Shown here: piece by piece, positions 1-7,977 of the stretch
Layout: every line of letters begins with the position of its first letter
How positions within the stretch are numbered: the first letter of the stretch is position 1
Assembly (NCBI GenBank): GCA_944391015.1
Contig: CALXRZ010000004.1
Span: forward strand, 1-56,444
Direction of reading: 5' to 3'
DNA: 56,444 bases
Source of the DNA: an uncultured Clostridia bacterium
GTDB taxonomy: Bacteria; Bacillota; Clostridia; TANB77; CAG-508
Program-made: the position numbers and the translations under genes
Notes under the pieces: model-generated
Told to the model about the DNA's origin: nothing
Database searches by the model: none
The model's input: the letters and a program-made list of their open reading frames with translations, nothing else

Positions 1-27
1 TTTATTTGTATAACTGCCTGTCGTACA

Positions 28-57
28 AAAAAGACTGTCATTACTGACAATCTTTTT
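28..57 (-). terminator. Intrinsic terminator after the 58-aa protein gene
   Basis: Two 13-base arms (28-40 and 45-57) flank a 4-base loop. The single mismatch on the plus strand becomes a G-U pair in minus-strand RNA, and the 3' arm ends in a U run. It lies about 30 bases beyond the stop of the small gene at 89-265, which fits a terminator for that transcript. Confidence 0.7.
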
Positions 58-88
58 GGTAAATTACTATTTATCTTACTAAATTTTA

Positions 89-265
89 TTACCAACATTT
101 TTCCAATTGGTCTGCTGAATATGAGTCTACATATTTTCCATCATCAAGAGATACCATATATAAGCTATCATTTTTATCTATTATATATCCTTCTTGTCCT
201 CTGTATTTAACTCTAACCTTATCTCCAACTTTAAATTCATCATCATTATTATTAAAAAATCCCAT
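89..265 (-). CDS. Small 58-aa protein, SH3/KOW-like, function unknown
   Basis: I do not recognise a named family. The ATG at 265 is preceded by a good ribosome binding site (GAGGAGA) and the frame runs 58 codons to a TAA at 89. After an acidic, Asn-rich start (residues 4-10) comes a segment with VGDKVRVKYRGQEGYI, which resembles the first strands of small SH3-like or KOW barrels, then a short DDGKYVDSYS turn and a Cys-Trp C-terminus. There is no signal peptide or membrane segment, so it is probably cytoplasmic. It has its own promoter (306-334) and its own terminator (28-57), so it is monocistronic. It lies next to the surface adhesin and the ParAB genes and may be cargo of the same mobile element. 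The function cannot be assigned from sequence. Confidence 0.72.
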   Translation of the reverse strand: MGFFNNNDDEFKVGDKVRVKYRGQEGYIIDKNDSLYMVSLDDGKYVDSYSADQLEKCW

Positions 266-305
266 GCTTATCTTCTCCTCATTAAATTATTTTTTTATCA
301 TAATG

Positions 306-334
306 AGTATATCACATTATTATTTTTTTGTCAT
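306..334 (-). promoter_or_regulatory. Sigma-A type promoter for the 58-aa protein gene
   Basis: On the minus strand ATGACA (329-334) and TATACT (306-311) are separated by 17 bases, a near-consensus vegetative promoter. It lies about 40 bases upstream of the ATG at 265. Confidence 0.6.
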
Positions 335-342
335 AATATTTA

Positions 343-384
343 TTAAAAAAGAGAGATTAACTTTTATATTATGCTAATCTCTCT
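343..384 (-). terminator. Intrinsic terminator after the adhesin gene
   Basis: A 10-bp perfect stem (AGAGAGATTA at 350-359 with its complement at 375-384) is followed in minus-strand RNA by six U residues. It begins 9 bases beyond the adhesin stop codon. Confidence 0.8.
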
Positions 385-392
385 ATATTTAA

Positions 393-3300
393 CTATTCTT
401 CTTTATTTTTCTTGTGGTTCTGAATTAATATGCATGTTATTCCTAGTAAAGAAAGCAAACCCAATCCTGCAAAGAGTTTCATATTACTATTATCTCCAGT
501 TTTAGGAACTTCTATTTTTTTGTTTTCAAATGTAAATTCTATTGTGTCTTCTTTTTCTTCTATTTGTTCATCATCTACAAATACTCCTTTGTTATTTATC
601 TCTACTTTTACAACTTTATTAGATAATTCATAATCTGTTGGTGCTTTTGTTTCTTTTATATAATAAATGCCATATCTTAAATCTTCAAATATAGCTGTTC
701 CATCTTCTTTATTAGATTGAACTTCTTTAATTAATTTAGTACATTCTGAATCTTCATAAATTGCAAAAGTAAATTTATCTTTAATTGTTTCTTTTGTTTC
801 AGAATCAACTTTAATTACTTTTATATTCTTTAGTATTGGCATATCTTTCATCTCAATTTTCTGAGTTTCTTTGTCTGTTGTAACAGTAAATTCTATTTCT
901 TCAGTAATCTCGTATCCATAAGGAGCTATTGTCTCTTTTAGTATGTAAGTTTGACCTTCTTCTAGTCCTTTGACTTGATGTGGTTCTTTGGTAGAAGTCC
1001 ATTTGTCTATTACATTTCCTTCATCGTCTACAACCTCTAACTCTGCTCCCTCTAGTTCTTCTCCTGTTGTTAAATCTGTTTTAGTTACTTCTACTAATTT
1101 ATCTATCATAGTAATTTTTTGATTTTCTTTATCCTCTGTAACAGTAAATTCTATATCAGATGCTTTTACATAATTTCCAACTGCTAACTCTTCATGTAAT
1201 GTGTATGTTTCATTTTCTTTTAATCCTTTCACTCTGTGTGCTTCTTTTTCTGAAATCCACTCGTCTATTACATTATCGTCTTTGTCTAATACTTGTAATT
1301 TAGCACCTTCTATCTCATTTCCAGATATATCTTCTTTAGATATTTCAACTATTTTATCTATCATTGTTACTTTTTGAATCTCATTAGTTTCTTCTACTTT
1401 GAATTTTATTTCTGTTGCTAAAACATAGCCATCTGGTGCAATTTCTTCTTTTAGTGTGTACTCTTTTCCAACTGTTAGTCCCTCTATTCTATGAGTTTCT
1501 TTAGTAGAAGTCCATGTATCTATAATATTACCTTCACTATCTAAAACAGTTAGTTTTGCACCTGCCAATTCTTTATCTCCTGTTATATCAGTTTTAGAAA
1601 ATTCTACTAATGTTGTATCATTTTTTACATCTAATTTTTGCTCGTAAATTTTTGTTACTGTATCTTTTTGTTCAAATTTAACTTCATATTTTGTTGTGTT
1701 TAAAACTAAACCATCTAAAGTTTTTGTTTCTTCAATTTCATAAGTTCCCATTGGCAAATCACTAATTGTAAGTTCCCCATTTTTAGTTAGATTATATATC
1801 TTTATTTCTTGATCTTGCTTATATATAATACTGCCGTCTGCTTTATCAATTATATCTTCTTTTGCTGTTAGCTTAAATTCAATTCCAGATAAGTCTGATA
1901 AATCAATTAACGAAGTATCTACATTTTCTCTTATAGCAATAGTTTTGTCTAATTTTATAGTTCCTGTTGGTTGTTCATTTTTTATAACTATTTCTTTTAT
2001 AAAATCTCCGTCTTTGTCTGTGTCATAATTTTTAATGTTCTTGATTTCAAAAGTTACAGGTTTATCTAATTGTAAAAAGCCCTCAGGAATTTTTATTTCT
2101 GTTATTTCATAACTTCCAACTGGTAATTTTAAAGGTGTTGTAACTTCTGCCTTATTATCATTTTCAGAATTATATGAATAATCTGGAATCACAATATTGT
2201 CTGCATTTGTTGTAAATGAAGTATATGTTGTGTTTCCGACTTTTTGAGATATTGTTTCTCCTTTTTTGTATAAAATTTCTTTAGTTGCTCTATCGTATAT
2301 ATCTTCAGTCGCTTTAATTTCAAATGTTGTAGAATTTAAAGTTACTGGTTTATTTGTTTTTAAATCTTTCTTTATAAGTTTGATATAAGTTTCTAACTGT
2401 TCATTATTTACTACTATATGCTTTGTTTTCTTTGCTATTTCTACAACTTCAGACTCATCTTCTGTAATAGAAAATGTAAAATCAACTGATGTTTCATAAT
2501 CTGCTGGAGTCTTTGTTTCTTTTACAATATACTTGCCAAAAGGCAATTTATTTTGAGTATACGCATCTCCATTTTCATCTGTTGTTATAATTTCATAAGT
2601 TGGAGCTATTTTTTGAGCTTCTGCAACTCTTTTTTCTTCTACTGTTACTAGATTTCCATCTTCATCAATTCCATTCCATACTTCTTCATAAGTGTAGCCT
2701 TGATCATAAGCTTTTTCTACATCTGCATTTAATTTTATTGTAAATTCTGCACCTGCTAATCCAGGAGTTACTCCAGAATTTTCTTTAATTCCAGATTTGA
2801 AAATGTGAAGTCCCATTTCTTTTACTTTTTCTAAACTTGTTGTTGTATTAGAAATTATTTCTTCATGTTGATCTTTATATGTTAAATTAACTTCATATTC
2901 TTTTGTATCTAACATATATCCTTTAGGTGCGACTTCTTCTTTCACTAGATATTTGCCCAACGGTAATTTTGTTATATCTTCTGTTGTTCCTTTTTCATCC
3001 ATAGTTCTTGTTGCAACTAAATCCCCTTTAGAATAAAATTTTTTAGTTTTAGCTTTATTGTATATATCTTCATTAGCATATACTTTATATACTGCACCTT
3101 CAAAAACAGCATCTCCTTGTGTTGTAGAGCCTGTTTTTATATCTTTTTTAATTATAGATATACTTCCTGTTGGCTCTTTGTCAGTTCTTTCTGCTGATGC
3201 AAATACGACTGCTGTATTTTGATCTTTATATTTAAGTTCAAAAGAATATACTGTATCATCTAATAAGTAACCTTCTGGTGCTTTTGTTTCTTGATAATTA

Positions 3301-4592
3301 TATTTTCCTAATTTTAGTCCTTCTACTTTTATTTCTCCATTATCATTTGTTGTAAAAGTTTTGTCATAATTATCATTCCATATTCTATATTCTGCACCTT
3401 TTAAACTTGCTGATTTATCTTCATTTTTCTTAACTAATGTAAAAGTTCCTGTTGGCTCAATGTTTACAACTGCTTGAGTTGCTGTTTGATTTACTTTTAC
3501 TTCTACATTGTAAGATTTAGTATCTAAAAGATAGCCATAAGGGGCAGATATTTCTTTTATTGTATAAGTACCTTTTTTTAATTTGTCTAAAGTTATTTTT
3601 CCATTTGTTACAGTTACTTCTTTGTTATAATTGTTCGGACCTGTAACTTTGAACACAGCTCCTGGAATCAAATCGCCTTCTTTGTTTAATTTTGAAAGTT
3701 CTAATTTGCCAAAGCTTTCGATTTTTAAGCTTACACTTAATGTTATTGGATCATTATAAGACAACGAATATAATTGATTTTGAACTCCATCTTGGAACTC
3801 AAAAAATACCATTGTATCTTTATCTTCTGTTCCATCTTTAATCATTCCCCATGATTTAAATTGTGCATCTGTTATTGTATAATTCTCTAAAGTAGTATTT
3901 TCATCTACTAATATAGTCATTGAGTTACTTCCATTTGAGTGAGTAACTCTAATTCCATTAGTAGTTTTATCTATACTAGGATAACTTGCTAAAACACCAT
4001 TTGTATCAGTTATTGTTTTACTTTCTCCTGCTTGAACATTTATTGTTGTTCCATCAAAACTTGGTCTAGTTTCTATTTTAGCAATTTCTCTATTTATTTC
4101 AGATTTAAAAGCTTCATATTCTGCTTGAATACCACTATCTATAAATCTTGCATTACTTTGTCCTAATGTTTCCCATATAAATTGTTGTACTAGGGCATAT
4201 TTCTTTTTATCTGCATTTGAAATACCACCATCTACGACATAATCGCCTTTATCTTTATACCATCCTAAATATGCAATTTTACATGCTTTTCTTACATCTG
4301 CTTTAACTGGTGTATAATAACTTCCGTTATATACTACATCAGTTTTAAAATCAACTCCATGTTCTGCACAGAATACAGTTCTTTTTTCGCCTGTATTGTA
4401 ATTAATTAATTTTCTTATTATAATTCCATACTCTGTATCTGCATTATCTGTAGTTTTAATATAAGAGGCATATTGCCCTCCAACCCATTCGCCTGTTCCA
4501 GATGCTGCAAATATAGGCTGTGCTACACTTAACATTGTAACTAATAATAAAATACTAGCTAAAATTCTTTTATATTTTAATTTTTTCATCAT
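393..4592 (-). CDS. Giant wall-anchored adhesin: thioester domain plus about ten Cna-B/SpaA-like repeats
   Basis: Cell-surface adhesin of 1399 aa. The ATG at 4592 is chosen because AAAGGAGG lies 8 bases before it; the frame is open slightly further upstream without such a site. A signal peptide covers about residues 1-30. Residues 35-160 resemble a TQXA/thioester domain: Cys75 in FCAEHG and the Gln pair at 136-137 in VQQFIWETLG are the likely partners of an internal Cys-Gln thioester, which in Gram-positive pilus-tip proteins can bind host amines. From about 290 to 1340 there are about ten prealbumin-like repeats, each ending in a motif like KETKAPEGY and carrying Lys and Glu placed as in isopeptide-forming Cna-B/SpaA domains. 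The C-terminus has VPKTG (about 1362), a hydrophobic span and a Lys-rich tail, a sortase signal. No sortase is in the window. The three repeats near 1040-1270 are closest to one another, suggesting recent internal duplication. Confidence 0.88.
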   Translation of the reverse strand: MMKKLKYKRILASILLLVTMLSVAQPIFAASGTGEWVGGQYASYIKTTDNADTEYGIIIRKLINYNTGEKRTVFCAEHGVDFKTDVVYNGSYYTPVKADVRKACKIAYLGWYKDKGDYVVDGGISNADKKKYALVQQFIWETLGQSNARFIDSGIQAEYEAFKSEINREIAKIETRPSFDGTTINVQAGESKTITDTNGVLASYPSIDKTTNGIRVTHSNGSNSMTILVDENTTLENYTITDAQFKSWGMIKDGTEDKDTMVFFEFQDGVQNQLYSLSYNDPITLSVSLKIESFGKLELSKLNKEGDLIPGAVFKVTGPNNYNKEVTVTNGKITLDKLKKGTYTIKEISAPYGYLLDTKSYNVEVKVNQTATQAVVNIEPTGTFTLVKKNEDKSASLKGAEYRIWNDNYDKTFTTNDNGEIKVEGLKLGKYNYQETKAPEGYLLDDTVYSFELKYKDQNTAVVFASAERTDKEPTGSISIIKKDIKTGSTTQGDAVFEGAVYKVYANEDIYNKAKTKKFYSKGDLVATRTMDEKGTTEDITKLPLGKYLVKEEVAPKGYMLDTKEYEVNLTYKDQHEEIISNTTTSLEKVKEMGLHIFKSGIKENSGVTPGLAGAEFTIKLNADVEKAYDQGYTYEEVWNGIDEDGNLVTVEEKRVAEAQKIAPTYEIITTDENGDAYTQNKLPFGKYIVKETKTPADYETSVDFTFSITEDESEVVEIAKKTKHIVVNNEQLETYIKLIKKDLKTNKPVTLNSTTFEIKATEDIYDRATKEILYKKGETISQKVGNTTYTSFTTNADNIVIPDYSYNSENDNKAEVTTPLKLPVGSYEITEIKIPEGFLQLDKPVTFEIKNIKNYDTDKDGDFIKEIVIKNEQPTGTIKLDKTIAIRENVDTSLIDLSDLSGIEFKLTAKEDIIDKADGSIIYKQDQEIKIYNLTKNGELTISDLPMGTYEIEETKTLDGLVLNTTKYEVKFEQKDTVTKIYEQKLDVKNDTTLVEFSKTDITGDKELAGAKLTVLDSEGNIIDTWTSTKETHRIEGLTVGKEYTLKEEIAPDGYVLATEIKFKVEETNEIQKVTMIDKIVEISKEDISGNEIEGAKLQVLDKDDNVIDEWISEKEAHRVKGLKENETYTLHEELAVGNYVKASDIEFTVTEDKENQKITMIDKLVEVTKTDLTTGEELEGAELEVVDDEGNVIDKWTSTKEPHQVKGLEEGQTYILKETIAPYGYEITEEIEFTVTTDKETQKIEMKDMPILKNIKVIKVDSETKETIKDKFTFAIYEDSECTKLIKEVQSNKEDGTAIFEDLRYGIYYIKETKAPTDYELSNKVVKVEINNKGVFVDDEQIEEKEDTIEFTFENKKIEVPKTGDNSNMKLFAGLGLLSLLGITCILIQNHKKNKEE

Positions 4593-4613
4593 ATAAAAAT
4601 CCTCCTTTTTTGC

Positions 4614-4643
4614 ATAAAAAAAGAACAAGTTTTATACTTGCTC
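4614..4643 (-). terminator. Intrinsic terminator between the Cys-rich membrane protein and the adhesin
   Basis: The stem pairs 4623-4630 with 4636-4643, with one G-U pair in minus-strand RNA, and is followed by a run of seven U. It ends only a few bases before the ribosome binding site of the adhesin, so transcripts from the upstream promoter must pass it to express the adhesin. Confidence 0.72.
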
Positions 4644-4661
4644 CTCAAAAATATTTATTTT

Positions 4662-5345
4662 TTATCTTTTATAGTAATTTAAAGTCCATTTACCACAATA
4701 TGGACAACTCCATGTTTCATAGCCATAAGGACATAATTTGTAATATTCATCTGATGATATTTCTCCATTATGTACTTGATCACTATAACCATTTATTAAA
4801 TTATCATAATATGCAACTGCTTCATCGTAACTATTAAACCATAAATTAGAATTGCCTGCACTAACTCCATGTTTTGTATCAGTACATTTAGGCTTTTCTT
4901 GTACTTTATCATCATTCTTATTTTCTTGAATATTCTCTTTAGGCTTTTCTCCTTTCTGTGTATTATTTTTAGGTGTGTCTACTTTGTTGGTAACTTGAGT
5001 TGGCTTTTCTGTTTGTTTTGGACTTTCAACTACTTTTTCCTGTGTGCTTTTAGTACTTTCTGTTTGTTTCTCATTTTTATTTTCTTGAGTTTCTGTCTTT
5101 GTATTTGCATTAGTGTCTTCTTGTATCAATTCTTCTTTGGTATCTTGATTTATACTTGTATTTTCTACAACATTTGCTTCCGTTTCTTGAATTTCATTAG
5201 TTGAATTTATTTCATTTACAACCTTATTTTCAAATTCAATACTACTTTTATCATGTTTATCTATAACTTGATTAACTATTAAAGCTGCTATAATTAATGC
5301 TATTACTAGAGCTAAAATTGCAATTATTATTTTTCTTTTCTTCAT
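4662..5345 (-). CDS. Membrane-anchored protein with low-complexity stalk and C-terminal Cys-containing domain
   Basis: I do not recognise a family. The likely start is the ATG at 5345, 9 bases after AAGGAG; two in-frame ATGs just upstream (5354, 5351) are too close to that site. The 227-aa product has one hydrophobic span at about residues 6-26, predicted to anchor it with the C-terminus outside. Residues 35-150 are a disordered stalk rich in Glu, Lys, Thr, Asn and Gln. The last 75 residues form a compact domain with an isolated Cys, a WFNSYDEAVAYYDN segment, then CPYG and CPYCGKW, which could bind zinc or form disulfides. It has its own promoter and a terminator that separates it from the adhesin downstream. 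Its place between ParB and the adhesin suggests a surface or conjugation-related role, but that is inference. Confidence 0.75.
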   Translation of the reverse strand: MKKRKIIIAILALVIALIIAALIVNQVIDKHDKSSIEFENKVVNEINSTNEIQETEANVVENTSINQDTKEELIQEDTNANTKTETQENKNEKQTESTKSTQEKVVESPKQTEKPTQVTNKVDTPKNNTQKGEKPKENIQENKNDDKVQEKPKCTDTKHGVSAGNSNLWFNSYDEAVAYYDNLINGYSDQVHNGEISSDEYYKLCPYGYETWSCPYCGKWTLNYYKR

Positions 5346-5368
5346 ACTCATCATCTCCTTATGCTTTA

Positions 5369-5396
5369 ATTATACTGCTTAAAAGACTAAGTTCAA
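5369..5396 (-). promoter_or_regulatory. Sigma-A type promoter for the Cys-rich membrane protein
   Basis: On the minus strand TTGAAC (5391-5396) and TATAAT (5369-5374) are separated by 16 bases, 20-25 bases before the start codons of the gene. Confidence 0.65.
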
Positions 5397-5500
5397 GTTT
5401 ATAAATAAATATAAATAAAATTAATTAAATAAATTATTATTCTTTTAGTTTGTAATATAGTATGTATTTGAAAGGGTTTGTAAGGGAAAACTTTGTAATG

Positions 5501-5544
5501 TGTTCACACATAAAGGTAGTATCTTTATTAAATATGTTCACACA
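5501..5544. repeat. Direct repeat TGTTCACACA flanking the end of parB
   Basis: The 10-mer TGTTCACACA occurs at 5501-5510 and again at 5535-5544, 34 bases apart, the second copy ending 3 bases from the parB stop. Both have short dyad character (TGTG..CACA, ATGT..ACAT). They do not match the chromosomal parS consensus. They could be binding sites for the adjacent ParB or for a regulator of the downstream promoter. Confidence 0.45.
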
Positions 5545-5546
5545 CA

Positions 5547-6500
5547 TTATCTAGCATTTCTTTCTTGTTTTAGTCTTTCTCTCTTGTTATGTTCTTCCAC
5601 ACATTGAATAATAAAATCTTCTACTTTACCAGATTCCTTTATTTTTTGTGGTATATATTTATCTATTCTTTCATTGTGTATTTTTATAAATTCTTTTTGA
5701 TTAGGTTTTTCTTGCCCTAAAATTTCTTCTATTCTTTCTTCTGTTAATTTTCCCTCTTGTTCAAGTTTCTTTAATCTTATTGCTTGACTTAATGAGGGTG
5801 TAACTTCATCAAACTCAAATATATTTTGTACTACATATTGATTATCTTCACTTAAATATGAAAGTTCTACTGCTGGTCTAAAAGCAATTCTTTTTAAATC
5901 TACTTGTTCTAAAAGTTCTGGAATAAGATGTGTTAGACGAATATATCTTCTTATGTTTTCTCTACTTTCTCCAACTTCATTGCCTAATATTTCATTAGTC
6001 CTTAACTTTGACACCATTGGTGTCGAAGTTGAATCCTCTTCTAATTCTATTTTTTTGCCCTGATGATTTAATGCTTCAAGTTTCATTTTATAGGCAAATG
6101 CTTTTTCACTAGGCAATATTTCTTCTCTTTGTATATTGCTATCTACCATAAGAATTGTTGCTTCATCATCTGATAAATCTTTAACAATGGTTCTTATTTG
6201 TTTTACTCCTGCCAACTCGCAAGCTCTTTTTCGTCTATGTCCAGAAATCATCTCATAAGTTCCATCATCTTTTGGTCTAACAATTACAGGCAATATAACT
6301 CCATATTGTTTTATACTTTTTACCATTTCTTCCATTTTATCATCGTCTTTTACTTTAAAAGGATGATTTGGGAAATCTGATATTTTACTAATATCAATTT
6401 CTTCTACTTTTTCTGCTCTTTCATAATCTCTTTGAGCTTGACTTGTAAATAGATCATCTAACTTTGGAAGTTTCATTTTTTGTTCTTGCTCTTTCATCAT
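5547..6500 (-). CDS. parB: ParB/Spo0J-family partition protein, mobile-element type
   Basis: DNA-binding partition protein of 317 aa working with the ParA encoded just upstream. After a 30-aa leader, residues 35-130 form the ParB N-terminal CTPase-type domain, with SGHRRKRACELAG (the GxRR motif) and NIQREEILPSEKAFAYKMK. Residues 160-215 carry the helix-turn-helix region (VGESRENIRRYIRL) followed by IPELLEQVD and FRPAVELSYL. These sequences are typical of the ParB copies carried by Clostridia conjugative elements rather than of chromosomal Spo0J. The ATG at 6500 is preceded by AAAGGAGG at 6 bases. The start overlaps the end of parA by 47 bases, so the two are probably translated together. A direct repeat lies right after the stop. 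Confidence 0.88.
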   Translation of the reverse strand: MMKEQEQKMKLPKLDDLFTSQAQRDYERAEKVEEIDISKISDFPNHPFKVKDDDKMEEMVKSIKQYGVILPVIVRPKDDGTYEMISGHRRKRACELAGVKQIRTIVKDLSDDEATILMVDSNIQREEILPSEKAFAYKMKLEALNHQGKKIELEEDSTSTPMVSKLRTNEILGNEVGESRENIRRYIRLTHLIPELLEQVDLKRIAFRPAVELSYLSEDNQYVVQNIFEFDEVTPSLSQAIRLKKLEQEGKLTEERIEEILGQEKPNQKEFIKIHNERIDKYIPQKIKESGKVEDFIIQCVEEHNKRERLKQERNAR

Positions 6501-7272
6501 CAAAAACCTCCTTTGCTAATTCTTTATAGCTTAAAGCTACTGGACTATTTTTATCAAACTCAAAAATACTTTTACCAGTAGAGGTTGACTTTGCCGTATT
6601 GATAGCTTTTGGAATTTCCGTATTATATATCTTTACAAACTGCCCATAGTTTTCATTTATGGTATTTCTAACTTCTTTAGATAGTTTTGTTCTCTTATCT
6701 ACAAGGGTTAGCAATACTCCACCTATTTTTAAATTAGGATTTATTTGTTTATGAATTCTACTTACAGTTTTTAATAAATGTCCCATTCCTTTTGCTGCTA
6801 AATATTCTCCTTGAACTGGAATTATAATTTTATCACTACAAGCTAGGGCATTTATTGTTATCATTCCTAAACTAGGCATACAATCAATTAATATATAATC
6901 ATAATTATCCTTTATATCTCTTATTGAGTTTTTTAGTGTGAACTCTCTACTCATCGCATTTACAAGTGAAAATTCTATTGCTGATAAATCTAAATTGGCT
7001 GGAATTAAATCTATTCCCTCTTTATGATGGAGAATAGCCTTTTCAGCATTAATTTCATTATCATATATTGTATCAGACATCAAAGTAGCAATGGTATTTT
7101 GTAATTTGTCTTGGTCATAGTATCCCATACAAGTAGTTAAATCTCCTTGAGGATCTGCATCAATGAGTAGTACTTTATTACCTTGCTTTCTTAAAGCAAC
7201 ACCTAAAGAAAAAGTGGTTGTAGTTTTTCCTACACCACCTTTCTGATTTGCTATTGCAATTATCTCACTCAT
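6454..7272 (-). CDS. parA: ParA/Soj-family ATPase
   Basis: Walker-type partition ATPase of 272 aa. The deviant Walker A motif KGGVGKT is at residues 11-17, the Walker A' motif VLLIDADPQGDLTT follows, and YDYILIDCMPSLG is the Walker B region. There is no N-terminal DNA-binding extension, so this is the short ParA type. The ATG at 7272 is preferred because AAGGAG lies 7 bases before it; it overlaps the previous gene by 8 bases (ATGAGTGA), which indicates translational coupling. Downstream it overlaps parB. The expected role is positioning or maintaining the mobile element together with ParB. Confidence 0.9.
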   Translation of the reverse strand: MSEIIAIANQKGGVGKTTTTFSLGVALRKQGNKVLLIDADPQGDLTTCMGYYDQDKLQNTIATLMSDTIYDNEINAEKAILHHKEGIDLIPANLDLSAIEFSLVNAMSREFTLKNSIRDIKDNYDYILIDCMPSLGMITINALACSDKIIIPVQGEYLAAKGMGHLLKTVSRIHKQINPNLKIGGVLLTLVDKRTKLSKEVRNTINENYGQFVKIYNTEIPKAINTAKSTSTGKSIFEFDKNSPVALSYKELAKEVFDDERARTKNETSKVR

Positions 7273-7882
7273 TGACATTCTCCTTTTCTTCATTTCTTAT
7301 ACTATTTCTAAAGCTAACAAACTGCTCATATAACTCGTGATTTTGTATATCTTCTACATATTCCTCTGCATTTTCTACAAAATCTTTAATGTTTTCATTT
7401 ATAGTAATGCAAATATCTTTATAGCTTGGTGCTTCATAAAGTTCTTCAAAAATTAAAGTTAGAGTTTCTGCTATTTCTTCCTCTAGGTCTACCATATAAT
7501 ATAAATTTCTAGACATTTCTGGAATTTCTTGTTTAAAACATTGTTTTATTTCATCTGATGATAGCATTTGATATAGTAATGTATATAAACTATCTTCAGA
7601 AATTTGAGCAAAATGTAAAGAATTTCTTAATCTATCTTGTGCCATTTTTATTTTTCTCATATCTTCTTCTGTTTTATTTTCTTTAAATAGAAGATTTCTT
7701 ATTGTATCCATATCTGGATCCATATAATTTTCATATTTAATACAATCCTTAATTGTATTTATTAACATTGACTTTATTGTTTCGTGCAATGTCCTTTCAT
7801 CTAATCCTTCTAATGCTCCCTCATTTAAAAGTTCATCTTGAACTTCGTATTTTCTTTCAAAATCATAAATTGTTTTTTTCAT
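7265..7882 (-). CDS. Unknown 205-aa acidic, alpha-helical protein upstream of parA
   Basis: I do not recognise a family. The ATG at 7882 has an excellent ribosome binding site (AAGGAGG). The product is acidic and mostly helical by appearance, with no signal peptide or membrane span; conspicuous segments are DERTLHETIKSMLINTIKDC (about 28-47) and the Glu-rich stretch around LEEEIAETLTLIFEELYE (about 133-150). It is the first gene of a tightly overlapping set with parA and parB, so a role in replication, partition or maintenance of the putative mobile element is reasonable, but this rests only on gene order. Two Cys residues (near 47 and 115) are too few for a metal cluster. Confidence 0.75.
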   Translation of the reverse strand: MKKTIYDFERKYEVQDELLNEGALEGLDERTLHETIKSMLINTIKDCIKYENYMDPDMDTIRNLLFKENKTEEDMRKIKMAQDRLRNSLHFAQISEDSLYTLLYQMLSSDEIKQCFKQEIPEMSRNLYYMVDLEEEIAETLTLIFEELYEAPSYKDICITINENIKDFVENAEEYVEDIQNHELYEQFVSFRNSIRNEEKENVNE

Positions 7883-7918
7883 CTACTTTTACCTCCTTAA
7901 AATTATTTTTGAGGCAGT

Positions 7919-7953
7919 AAAAAAGAAGCTAACTTATTTCTAAATTAACTTCT
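7919..7953 (-). terminator. Intrinsic terminator after the queH-like gene
   Basis: Arms 7924-7932 and 7945-7953 pair over 9 bp with one G-U, and the minus-strand RNA continues with a U-rich tail. It separates the chromosomal operon above 7978 from the ParAB segment below. Confidence 0.65.
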
Positions 7954-7977
7954 ATATGTTAGATATTATTTCAATAA

